DNA of 64,000 nt. Origin: Comamonas koreensis. Lineage in GTDB: Bacteria; Pseudomonadota; Gammaproteobacteria; Burkholderiales; Burkholderiaceae_C. Made by a program: the position numbers and the translations under genes. The stretch covers positions 1 to 64,000 of the forward strand of contig NZ_JAJNCT010000007.1 of the NCBI RefSeq assembly GCF_021026195.1, written 5' to 3'. The notes below the pieces were generated by a model. It searched no databases and had not been told where the DNA came from. It saw nothing but the letters and a program-made list of their open reading frames with translations. Below, piece by piece: positions 42,979 to 50,642 of the stretch. The first letter of the stretch is position 1. Every line of letters starts with the position of its first letter.

Positions 42979-43483
42979 AGACGATGCCGCTTTTGCCCGC
43001 ACCCTGCGCCGCTCCTTTGAGCGCCGGGGCTACCGCGTGCTGCACGCCAGCAGCGCAGACGAAGTGGCCCAGTTGCTGCAGACCGAGCGCCCGCAGTACG
43101 CGGTGATGGACCTGAAGCTGGCCGGCCATGCCTCGGGCCTGTCTTGCGTGCAGCTGCTGCATGCGCAAAACCCCGATGCGCTGATTGTCGTGCTCACCGG
43201 CTACGCCAGCATCGCCACCGCAGTCGAAGCCATCAAGCTCGGCGCCTGCCACTACCTGGCCAAACCGTCCAACACCGACGATATCGAAGCGGCCTTCAGC
43301 CGGGTCGAAGGCAGCACCGAAGTCGACCTGACCGCTACCACCACCTCGATCAAGACACTGGAGTGGGAAAAGATCCACGAGACCCTGGCCGAGACCGGCT
43401 TCAACATCTCCGAAACCGCGCGCCGCCTGGGCATGCACCGCCGCACGCTGGCCCGCAAGCTGGAAAAGCACCACGTCCGTTAA
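42941..43483 (+). CDS. regA: RegA/PrrA-type response regulator
   Basis: The 180-residue regulator has a receiver domain with acidic pocket Asp14-Asp15, phosphorylated Asp57 (MDLKL), Thr86 and Lys108, and a Fis-type HTH at the C-terminus (NISETARRLGMHRRTLARKL). The start overlaps the end of regB. ATGs at 42926, 42929 and 42941 are in frame; the last gives the usual short N-terminus. It probably controls respiratory genes, including the adjacent cyo operon; target sites are not seen. Confidence 0.93.
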   Translation: MTQTQERLLLLVEDDAAFARTLRRSFERRGYRVLHASSADEVAQLLQTERPQYAVMDLKLAGHASGLSCVQLLHAQNPDALIVVLTGYASIATAVEAIKLGACHYLAKPSNTDDIEAAFSRVEGSTEVDLTATTTSIKTLEWEKIHETLAETGFNISETARRLGMHRRTLARKLEKHHVR

Positions 43484-43490
43484 GCACCCC

Positions 43491-44390
43491 TCAGGCAGCG
43501 TCCTCACAGGCCTGCACCAGCGCCTGCAATACCGGTGAGCGCTGCTTGCCCTGGCGCTGCAGCAGCGAGAACTGGCGCCGCATTGGCGGCAACAAGCTGT
43601 GCAGCACGGCCAGCTCGCCCCGGTCGATCCAGGGCTGGGCAATGACACGCGACAGGCAACTGATACCCGCGCCCCGCGCTACCGCAGTGCAGATGGCTTC
43701 CGAGCTGCCGAGCACCGCCGCTATCGGCCATTCGCGGAGTTGAGACAGCACGCTGAACTCCACCGCCTCGCGCGTACCCGATCCTTCCTCACGCAGCAGC
43801 CAGCGGCAAGCAGCCAGTTGCCGCGCGGTGATGGGCATTTGGTCCCCTGTGCTCACCAGCGCGTGGCCAGGTGCCGCAATCAGCACCAGCTCATCCTCGC
43901 GCCAGGGCTGCACCTCCAGCGCTGGCCAGTGGCTCACCCCTTCGATAAAGCCCAGGTCGACACTGGCCTCGCTCACCGCCTCTGCCACCTCGCGGGTATT
44001 GCCGATCACCACCTCAAACTGCACCTGGGCATAGCGCTGCATAAAGTCCGCCAGGATGGCCGGCAGCACATGGTTGGCAATGGTGGTGCTGGCCGCCAAC
44101 CGCAGCACCACCGGCGCCATGGGCTCCGTCTGCTGGGTGGCCTGCTCCAGTTGCAAAGCCAGCTCCAGCAAGGCCTGTGCTTGCGGCCAGAGGCTGCGGC
44201 CCAGGTCGTTCAGCACCAGGCGCTTGCCGCTGCGCGCAAACAGCTGCGCCCCCAGACCTGCCTCTAGCTGCTGCAAGGCGGCGCTGACCGCTGATTGCGA
44301 CAGGCCAATGGTCTGCGCTGCAGCCACGGTGCTGCCGCTGTGGGCGATGGCGCAGAAAACCTCCCACTGGCGCAGGCTGAGATGAAGCAT
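43491..44390 (-). CDS. LysR-family regulator (YeiE-like)
   Basis: The 299-residue protein has an N-terminal winged HTH (LRQWEVFCAIAHSGSTVAAAQTIGLSQSAVSAAL, partly quoted) and a substrate-binding domain. It is divergent from a YeiH-type transporter, the same pairing as E. coli yeiE-yeiH, where YeiE responds to sulfite. The ATG at 44390 is preferred over an upstream TTG. It converges with regA with eight bases between stops. Confidence 0.88.
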   Translation of the reverse strand: MLHLSLRQWEVFCAIAHSGSTVAAAQTIGLSQSAVSAALQQLEAGLGAQLFARSGKRLVLNDLGRSLWPQAQALLELALQLEQATQQTEPMAPVVLRLAASTTIANHVLPAILADFMQRYAQVQFEVVIGNTREVAEAVSEASVDLGFIEGVSHWPALEVQPWREDELVLIAAPGHALVSTGDQMPITARQLAACRWLLREEGSGTREAVEFSVLSQLREWPIAAVLGSSEAICTAVARGAGISCLSRVIAQPWIDRGELAVLHSLLPPMRRQFSLLQRQGKQRSPVLQALVQACEDAA

Positions 44391-44423
44391 GGTGATGGCG
44401 CCCAAGGCGCTTGGGTCGATGAA

Positions 44424-44456
44424 TCAATATCTACCTATTTTATCGATAGATATTAA
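44424..44456. promoter_or_regulatory. Inverted repeat in the LysR/yeiH promoter region
   Basis: AATATCTA (44426-44433) and TAGATATT (44447-44454) form a perfect 8-bp inverted repeat in an AT-rich region between the divergent genes, with LysR-type T-N11-A character. It is probably the regulator's binding site. Confidence 0.7.
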
Positions 44457-44558
44457 TCAAACAACTAGTTATACAGATATAAGAATAATTTCTATAGTGA
44501 CGCCATATCGCCCAACAGTGCCCGCCTTCGGCGCTGCCAGGGGCCTCTGGAAACACCC

Positions 44559-45668
44559 ATGTCACTCGCCCAGCTCTCCCTCCTCAACCTGCGCAACGTC
44601 CACTGGCTCGATACAGCCAAACGCCTGGCACCCGGCCTGCTGCTGTGCGCGGCCATTGCCTGGCTGGCCAGCACCCTGGCAGCCCTGCCCTGGTTTGGCA
44701 GCCACGGGCTGAGCGCGCTTACCCTGGCCATCGTCATCGGCATGCTGGTGGGCAATACCGTCTATGGCTGGGTACAGGCCCCGGCGGCAGCGGGAGTGGG
44801 CCTGTCCAAGCAGCAGCTGCTGCGCCTGGGCATCATCCTCTATGGCCTGCGCCTCACCTTCCAGGACATCGCCGCCGTGGGCGCCACGGGCGTTCTGATC
44901 GATGCGCTGATGCTTGTCAGCACCTTTGTGCTGGCGCAGTGGCTGGGCCAACACTGGCTGGGGCTGGACGCACGCACCAGCATGCTGGTGGGCGCGGGCA
45001 GCGCCATCTGCGGCGCGGCGGCCGTGCTGGCCACCGCACCGGTGGCCAGGGCGCGGGCCGATGATGTGGCGGTCGCCATTGCCACCGTGGTGGTCTTTGG
45101 CACGGTGGGCACCTTTCTGTATCCCGTGCTCTACCAGTGGCTCGCACCCAGCCTGCAGATGAGCGAGGCCGGCTACGGCCTCTGGGTGGGCTCGACGGTG
45201 CACGAGGTCGCCCAGGTCGTGGCGGCTGGCGGCGCCGTCAGCAGCAACGCGGCCGATACCGCCGTGGTCGCCAAGATGGTGCGGGTGATGATGCTGGCCC
45301 CGTTTCTGATCGTGCTGTCGCTGTGGCTGGCCAGGGGCCCTGGCAGCGATGCACCGGTCCCGCAGCCTGCCGCCGGTGGCGCCGTGCAGGCCAGCCAGAT
45401 CACCATTCCCTGGTTTGCCTTGGGCTTTGTCGCAGTCGCGGGCATCCATTCGCTGGGCGTCATCCCTGCGCAGGCCCTGGCCATTGGTGTGCAATGGGAT
45501 AACGCGCTGCTCACGATGGCGATGGCCGGCCTGGGGCTCAGCACCCATGTACGCTCGGTGCGGGCCGCAGGCATCAAGCCCTTGCTGCTGGCTCTGGTGC
45601 TGTTTATCTGGCTGGTGCTGGGTGGGCTGGCGATCAATACCTGGATGGGAGGGATCTCAGCGCTCTGA
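44559..45668 (+). CDS. YeiH-family membrane transporter
   Basis: The 369-residue protein has about 10-11 hydrophobic helices and the family blocks LRLGIILYGLRLTFQDI, GAGSAICGAAAV and WVGSTVHEVAQVVAAG. UPF0324/YeiH proteins are thought to export sulfur compounds such as sulfite or sulfonates; function is not established. Divergent LysR control and the nearby metY gene agree with a sulfur role. Confidence 0.9.
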   Translation: MSLAQLSLLNLRNVHWLDTAKRLAPGLLLCAAIAWLASTLAALPWFGSHGLSALTLAIVIGMLVGNTVYGWVQAPAAAGVGLSKQQLLRLGIILYGLRLTFQDIAAVGATGVLIDALMLVSTFVLAQWLGQHWLGLDARTSMLVGAGSAICGAAAVLATAPVARARADDVAVAIATVVVFGTVGTFLYPVLYQWLAPSLQMSEAGYGLWVGSTVHEVAQVVAAGGAVSSNAADTAVVAKMVRVMMLAPFLIVLSLWLARGPGSDAPVPQPAAGGAVQASQITIPWFALGFVAVAGIHSLGVIPAQALAIGVQWDNALLTMAMAGLGLSTHVRSVRAAGIKPLLLALVLFIWLVLGGLAINTWMGGISAL

Positions 45669-45765
45669 GGCCTCATAAGCTCATACCCAAAAAATCGTTG
45701 GTCTGCCGCGCAAAACTGCTACAACGGGCAGGCATCTTTCCGCTAACAAAAAGGATTCCAATACC
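45669..45765 (+). promoter_or_regulatory. Structured leader of metY
   Basis: CGTTG (45696-45700) can pair with CAACG (45722-45726), and CTGCC (45703-45707) with GGCAG (45727-45731); the order is interleaved, so the two helices form an H-type pseudoknot or compete. GCTAACAAAAAGG follows just before the start codon and resembles the 3' tail of SAM-II-type riboswitches. The assignment is tentative. Confidence 0.4.
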
Positions 45766-47049
45766 ATGCGCATCGAGACATTGGCCGTTCACGCAGGCTA
45801 TTCGCCCGACCCGACCACCAAGGCTGCGGCCGTGCCCATCTACCAAACGGTGGCCTACGCCTTTGACAGCGCGCAGCATGGCGCGGACCTGTTTGACCTG
45901 AAGGTGCCGGGCAATATCTACACCCGCATCATGAACCCGACCACCGATGTGCTGGAAAAGCGCGTGGCAGCGCTGGAGGGCGGCATTGCTGCACTGGCGC
46001 TGGCATCGGGCATGGCGGCGATCACCGCCGCCATCCAGACGCTGGCCGAAGCGGGCGACAACATCGTCTCGGCCAGCACCTTGTATGGCGGCACCTACAA
46101 CCTGTTTGCCCACACCTTTCCGCAGCAAGGCATCGAGGTCCGCTTTGCCGATCCGCGCGACCCGGCCAGCTTTGGCGCCTTGATCGACGACAGGACCAAG
46201 GCTGTGTTCATCGAGTCCATCGGCAACCCCTTGGGCAATGTGACCGACATCCGCGCGCTGGCCGATGTGGCCCACCGCCACGGCGTGCCGCTGATCGTGG
46301 ACAACACCGTGCCCTCACCCTACCTGCTGCGCCCTATCGAGCATGGTGCCGATATCGTCGTGCACTCGCTCACCAAGTACCTCGGCGGCCATGGCACCAG
46401 CGTCGGCGGTGCGATTGTCGATAGCGGCAAGTTCCCCTGGGCGGAGCACAAGGCGCGCTTCAAGCGCCTCAACGAGCCTGATGTGAGCTACCACGGCGTC
46501 GTCTACACCGAAGCGCTTGGCCCAGCAGCCTACATCGGCCGCGCGCGCGTGGTGCCACTGCGCAATATGGGCGCGGCCATCTCGCCGCACAACGCCTTCC
46601 AGATCCTGCAAGGCATTGAGACCCTGGCGCTGCGCATGGACCGCATTTGCGAGAACAGCCAGAAGATTGCCGAGACCCTGCAAAAGCACCCCAAGGTGGC
46701 CTGGGTGCGCTATGCGGGCCTGCCTGATCACCCGGACCATGCCATCCTGCAAAAGCAATCGGGCGGCCGCGCCTCGGGTATTTTGTCGTTCAGCCTTAAG
46801 GCCGCCGATGGCCAAGGCCGTGCCGCTGGCGCCCGCTTTCTGGATGCTTTGCAGCTGTTCACGCGCCTGGTCAATATTGGCGATGCCAAATCACTGGCCA
46901 CGCACCCGGCCTCGACCACCCACCGCCAGCTCGACAGTGGCGAGCTGGAGAAGGCCGGCGTCAGCGAAGGCATGGTGCGCCTGTCCGTCGGCATTGAGCA
47001 TGTCGATGACCTGCTAGCCGATCTGGAGCAGGCGCTGGCCAAGGTCTGA
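45766..47049 (+). CDS. metY: O-acetylhomoserine sulfhydrylase
   Basis: A 427-residue PLP enzyme making homocysteine directly from O-acetylhomoserine and sulfide. The cofactor lysine lies in [12 protein letters not shown], with [10 protein letters not shown] for the PLP aspartate; the N-terminus [15 protein letters not shown] is typical of MetY. Length fits the family (about 425-440). AAAAAGGATT precedes the ATG. Together with metC at 26111 the organism appears to have both homocysteine routes. Confidence 0.95.
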   Translation: MRIETLAVHAGYSPDPTTKAAAVPIYQTVAYAFDSAQHGADLFDLKVPGNIYTRIMNPTTDVLEKRVAALEGGIAALALASGMAAITAAIQTLAEAGDNIVSASTLYGGTYNLFAHTFPQQGIEVRFADPRDPASFGALIDDRTKAVFIESIGNPLGNVTDIRALADVAHRHGVPLIVDNTVPSPYLLRPIEHGADIVVHSLTKYLGGHGTSVGGAIVDSGKFPWAEHKARFKRLNEPDVSYHGVVYTEALGPAAYIGRARVVPLRNMGAAISPHNAFQILQGIETLALRMDRICENSQKIAETLQKHPKVAWVRYAGLPDHPDHAILQKQSGGRASGILSFSLKAADGQGRAAGARFLDALQLFTRLVNIGDAKSLATHPASTTHRQLDSGELEKAGVSEGMVRLSVGIEHVDDLLADLEQALAKV

Positions 47050-47064
47050 GGGGCCGTCGCACGC

Positions 47065-47095
47065 AAAAAAAGAGCCGCTTTCAACAAGCGGCTCA
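47065..47095 (-). terminator. Terminator of the ompW-like gene
   Basis: GAGCCGCTT (47072-47080) and AAGCGGCTC (47086-47094) pair perfectly; read on the minus strand a run of seven Ts follows. It lies in the gap between converging metY and the porin gene and will also fold in the metY transcript. Confidence 0.85.
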
Positions 47096-47147
47096 AACAC
47101 AGTGCTCTGTGGCTCCTGGATCACCAGGAGCGGGCATGAGGACCTGT

Positions 47148-47762
47148 TTAGAAGCGGTAGCCCACACCGACACCCAGCAGCCAAGGATCGACCTTGAAGG
47201 TCCCCACCTTGGTGCCCGCCGAGCGCACATCGGTCTTGATGTAGACCTTCTTCACATCCACGTTGATCGACCAGTTCTTGTCGAGCATGTAGTCAAAGCC
47301 GATCTGCAGTGCGGCGCCAAAGCTGTTCTTCTTGATCGATGGATCGAGCGCGGCCTCAACAGCCGGTGCGAAGTTCACGTTCGAGAAGCGCGTGTAGTTC
47401 ACACCAGCGCCCAGATAGGGCTTGAACGCACCCATGTTGGTGAAGTGGTACTGCGCCAGCAGGCTGGGCGGCAAGTGCTTGAGCGTGCCGATCTTGGCGC
47501 CATCGGAGCGCAGGTCGTGCTTTTGCGGGTAGGTCAGCACCAGCTCGGCCGCGATATTGGGCGTGAAGAAGTAGGTCACATCCACTTCGGGAATGGTCTT
47601 GTCATTGATCGACAGACCCAGGCCGGTGGAGTCCTTGTTGGCGCTATCCAGGTGCACTGCACGCAAACGCACTTGCCAGGGGCTTTGCGCCTCCTGCGCC
47701 ATCGCGGCGCCCGACGCCATTGCACATACAGCCGCCGCTGCCAACATCATTTTTTTCATCAT
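47148..47762 (-). CDS. OmpW-family outer membrane protein
   Basis: The 204-residue protein has a signal peptide (cleavage after AMA), then an eight-stranded barrel with the OmpW features IPEVDVTYFFTPNIAAEL and the C-terminal GVGVGYRF ending in Phe, the signal for BAM insertion. It forms a small hydrophobic channel. Several ATGs cluster at 47759-47765; 47762 has the best spacing to GAGGG. Confidence 0.93.
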   Translation of the reverse strand: MMKKMMLAAAAVCAMASGAAMAQEAQSPWQVRLRAVHLDSANKDSTGLGLSINDKTIPEVDVTYFFTPNIAAELVLTYPQKHDLRSDGAKIGTLKHLPPSLLAQYHFTNMGAFKPYLGAGVNYTRFSNVNFAPAVEAALDPSIKKNSFGAALQIGFDYMLDKNWSINVDVKKVYIKTDVRSAGTKVGTFKVDPWLLGVGVGYRF

Positions 47763-47951
47763 CATTGCCCTCGCTGCGATCTTGCTCGCATGGATTGAAA
47801 AGTAGCTGAAACAAGCCTGCATCTGCATGCCCGGCCAGCACCAAGCGCCGGATAGGTGGGTGGCAGATCTGCCTGCTGTCCATGCCCTGCATCTTCTTCC
47901 TCTGCGTGCCAGGCGGCCCTGACCCAGATCAACGAGACAAAACAAGCCATG
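47763..47951. promoter_or_regulatory. Upstream region of the ompW-like gene
   Basis: About 190 bases carry no gene on either strand that can be supported. The stretch must contain the porin promoter on the minus strand; no clear operator is seen. Confidence 0.4.
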
Positions 47952-47986
47952 AAAAAAGGCGGCCCGCTGTTGCGATGCCGCCTTGA
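47952..47986 (-). terminator. Terminator of the DUF808 gene
   Basis: On the minus strand AGGCGGC pairs with GCCGCCT around a 13-base loop and is followed by six Ts. Confidence 0.75.
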
Positions 47987-48031
47987 GGTCTTTACTGCAG
48001 CCGCATCCCCAGGATGCAGCGCTGCTGCTGA

Positions 48032-49027
48032 TCAGTGCCCGCGCAACTTGTGCCAGGCCTCCACCGCCAGCACCACCAGGCCGCCAATGGCCGCGCCGAC
48101 GACCACGTGCACCAGGGTGGGCGCCAGCAGGGCCACCACGCCGCCCATCGGGGTCACGGTGCTCTGCAGCCAGTGCTCGATCGGGCCGATGCCGTGCACC
48201 AGCAAGCTGCCGCCCACCATGAACATCGCAGCCGTACCCACAATCGACAAACCACGCATCAGCCAAGGCGTAAACGCAATCAGGCCCCGGCCAAACGCCT
48301 TTGCGGCGGCACTGGTCTTGCGCATCAGCCACATGCCCACGTCGTCCATGCGCACAATGCCGGCCACCAGGCCGTAGACAAACACGGTGATCGCCAGCGC
48401 CACAGCGACCAGCACCGCAAACTGCTCGGCAATCGGCTTGCTGGCGACGGTGCCCAGCGCTATAGCCATGATCTCGGCCGACAGAATGAAATCGGTACGC
48501 ACGGCACCCGCCACCTTGGCCTTTTCATAGGCCACCGGGTCCATGTTCTTCTCGTTGGCGGCCTTGACCGACGAAGGGGCCACACCCATTTGTGCGGCCT
48601 GCTCTGACTCCTTGACGGCGTCATGGGTGTGCTTGGGCTTGTGGAACAGGCTCAGCACCTTCTCCACCCCCTCAAAACACAGGAAAGCGCCGCCAATCAT
48701 CAACAGCGGCGTGATCAGCCAGGGCGCAAAAGCACTGATCAGCAACGCTGCCGGCACCAGAATGGCCTTGTTCTTCAGTGAGCCCTTGGCCACCGCCCAG
48801 ACCACCGGCAACTCCCGGTTGGCCTTGACGCCCGTCACCTGCTCGGCATTCAGCGCCAGGTCATCGCCCAGCACCCCCGCCGTCTTTTGCACCGCCACCT
48901 TGGTCTGCGTGGCCACATCGTCCAGGATGGCCGTGCTCTTGCCCGCAGCCGTCTTGGTCATCAGCGCCACATCGTCAAGCAAGGTCGCAATATCATCGAG
49001 CAACATCAATAAACCAGCACCAGCCAT
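48032..49027 (-). CDS. DUF808 (YedI-like) membrane protein
   Basis: The 331-residue protein opens LLMLLDDIATLLDDVALMTK, characteristic of the DUF808/YedI family, and has about six hydrophobic helices with long soluble loops. Function is unknown. The ATG at 49027 is preceded by AGGGAG; an upstream GTG/ATG frame to 49057 is rejected. The gene appears monocistronic. Confidence 0.9.
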   Translation of the reverse strand: MAGAGLLMLLDDIATLLDDVALMTKTAAGKSTAILDDVATQTKVAVQKTAGVLGDDLALNAEQVTGVKANRELPVVWAVAKGSLKNKAILVPAALLISAFAPWLITPLLMIGGAFLCFEGVEKVLSLFHKPKHTHDAVKESEQAAQMGVAPSSVKAANEKNMDPVAYEKAKVAGAVRTDFILSAEIMAIALGTVASKPIAEQFAVLVAVALAITVFVYGLVAGIVRMDDVGMWLMRKTSAAAKAFGRGLIAFTPWLMRGLSIVGTAAMFMVGGSLLVHGIGPIEHWLQSTVTPMGGVVALLAPTLVHVVVGAAIGGLVVLAVEAWHKLRGH

Positions 49028-49219
49028 TACGCACTCCCTGTCTAAATTCGGTGGCAAATCATAGCGATTTCACAATGCAATGCCGTCTCAAGCCCCGTAA
49101 AACGGTGATTTCTACGTTTTGTTGGAGGTTGTTCACAAAACTTTATGCAGGCCTTGTCAACCACTTCAGCGCGCGGCCCGTTGTACACCCATCTACACCA
49201 GAAAGGTGAAAGGACTGAA
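49028..49219. other. Gene-free stretch upstream of a small ORF
   Basis: About 190 bases hold no supported gene. TTGTTCACAAAACTTTATGC near 49131-49150 could contain a promoter reading toward the small ORF at 49220, but the spacing of boxes is not convincing. Confidence 0.35.
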
Positions 49220-49288
49220 ATGACTGAAGTGTTTGCAATTTGGCCTGAAGACGAACGTGACCGTAAGCGTGCTCCTGCCCGCTTCTGA
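49220..49288 (+). CDS. Possible 22-residue small protein
   Basis: The ATG is preceded by AAAGGA at five bases, a strong ribosome binding site. The peptide begins MTEVFAIWPEDERDR and ends TGA at 49286-49288. The same frame then stays open for 23 more codons to a second TGA at 49358-49360, just before a terminator. The combination of good start signal and terminator supports a small transcript of about 200 bases; whether the peptide is made is unknown. Confidence 0.45.
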   Translation: MTEVFAIWPEDERDRKRAPARF

Positions 49289-49373
49289 TACCAGCGCAGC
49301 TTGCCAGCGGTTGAGCCAGAACTGAAAACCCGGCAGCCGCAACAGTTGCAAGCGCACTGATCTCTCTCACTTT

Positions 49374-49398
49374 AGCCCCGCTCTGCGGGGCTTTGTTT
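49374..49398 (+). terminator. Strong intrinsic terminator after the small ORF
   Basis: AGCCCCGC and GCGGGGCT form an eight-base stem with a three-base loop, followed by TTGTTTTG. On the minus strand there is no T run, so it serves the rightward transcript. Confidence 0.85.
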
Positions 49399-49469
49399 TG
49401 TCTGGTGCAGTCCTCCTACAGGGCCGCACACCAAAGCCCTCTGCCGTGGCAACCGCAGACGGCTTGCAT

Positions 49470-50039
49470 TTATGCCGCCACCATGTGCTCGTACAGGATC
49501 AGCGAGCCAATCGCGATCAGCACGACACCGCCTACCGCCTCTGCCCAGCGGCCGGTGATATGGCCCAGCACGCGCCCGACCATCACCCCCAAGGTCACCA
49601 TCGCAAAGGTCGCAAAGCCAATGCTCAGCGCCACCACGGTGATGTTCACATCCAGGAAAGCCAGGCCCACGCCCACCGCCATTGCATCGATGCTGGTGGC
49701 AAAGCCGGTGGCGACCAGCAGCCAGAAGCCATGGCGCGCCGGGCGGCCCATCTCGGGCTCATCGGCGCTTTTGAAAGCACCCAGCACCATGCGGCCACCC
49801 AGCACCAGCAGCAGCACAAAGGCAATCCAGTGGTCCCAGGCCTTCACATAATCGGCAGCGGCATAGCCCAGCGCCCAGCCCACCAGCGGCGTGATGGCCT
49901 CAATGACACCAAAGATCAGGCCGGTGCGCAGCGCCTCGGACCAACGGGGTTTGACAAGGGCAGAGCCTTTGCCAATCGCCGCGGCAAAGGCATCGGTAGA
50001 CATGGCAAGCGCCAACAGGGAAATGGAAGCAGCGTTCAT
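49470..50039 (-). CDS. mntP: Manganese efflux pump MntP
   Basis: The 189-residue protein has six transmembrane helices in two repeats, each with the family acidic motif: [14 protein letters not shown] near the N-terminus and [13 protein letters not shown] in the second half. It exports Mn2+. The ATG at 50039 is 32 bases upstream of... nothing but the riboswitch leader; the long frame open to 50426 would translate the riboswitch and is rejected. Expression should rise with Mn2+ through the upstream RNA element. Confidence 0.94.
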   Translation of the reverse strand: MNAASISLLALAMSTDAFAAAIGKGSALVKPRWSEALRTGLIFGVIEAITPLVGWALGYAAADYVKAWDHWIAFVLLLVLGGRMVLGAFKSADEPEMGRPARHGFWLLVATGFATSIDAMAVGVGLAFLDVNITVVALSIGFATFAMVTLGVMVGRVLGHITGRWAEAVGGVVLIAIGSLILYEHMVAA

Positions 50040-50084
50040 CGGAGGTTCTTCTAGGACAGTCGGGCATGAGCACAGCGGCATGCC

Positions 50085-50240
50085 ACCACTGCCCGACCGA
50101 GGTCGTGCTGGCATGCCGATGGTCTCGCCAACCGAAGAACGGATGTCTGCGCCACAGCATGCGAAATGCTGAGTATGTTGACGCAGACGCTTCCAGCGCG
50201 GAAGCAGGCTACTCCCCAAGGGAGACCGCAGTCTAAACCT
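50085..50240 (-). ncRNA. yybP-ykoY (Mn2+) riboswitch
   Basis: On the minus strand the conserved words appear in order: GGGGAGTAGCC (50217-50207), GTCAACATACTC (50182-50171) and TTGGCGAGACC (50131-50121), separated by stems such as GCTTCC/GGAAGC. These are the hallmark internal-loop sequences of the manganese-sensing yybP-ykoY class, and the element sits directly upstream of mntP, its usual target. Boundaries are approximate. Confidence 0.9.
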
Positions 50241-50642
50241 TGCGCAGCGCTTCGGGGCGCATGGCCCCAAAGGGGCCAAGCTCTTTAGAAATAGATCGTA
50301 TTTCCATCTCTTGCACAGCATTGGCACGGCAGCCCAGAGACAGCTACAGGCCGAAACAAGCGCAAGCTGATGTACACGCGCGGTGCCAGGGCGCCCTCTG
50401 ACAGCGGCGGCCGGCGCGTCTCCCACGCAACAGCCGTGGCGCGCACCCCAGGGTTGGCCCTAGTTCATTTTTGGACGCTTTGTATACACTTAATGTATGC
50501 ATATGTGCACACAAAGCATAGCCATTGAGGCCCCGCTTTGCTGCTGCACATGCCATGCATGGACCCGCGCACATGACGAGACAATGCTGGCCGCCAGGCC
50601 GTTACTAAGGCGCACCTGGATGCGCCCGATCCAAGGATGTCA
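50241..50642. promoter_or_regulatory. Divergent control region, mntP and NCS1 operon
   Basis: About 400 bases without a supported gene. GCTTTGT (50477-50483) is mirrored by ACAAAGC (50511-50517), with the palindrome TGTATACA at 50481-50488 inside. This dyad probably binds a regulator of the NCS1-racemase operon; the regulator itself is not in the window. Confidence 0.5.

Noticed and set aside
47110-47131. GCTCCTG/CCAGGAGC hairpin between metY and the ompW-like gene
   Set aside because: No T run on either strand and no match to a known element; the neighbouring hairpin at 47072-47094 is the better terminator.
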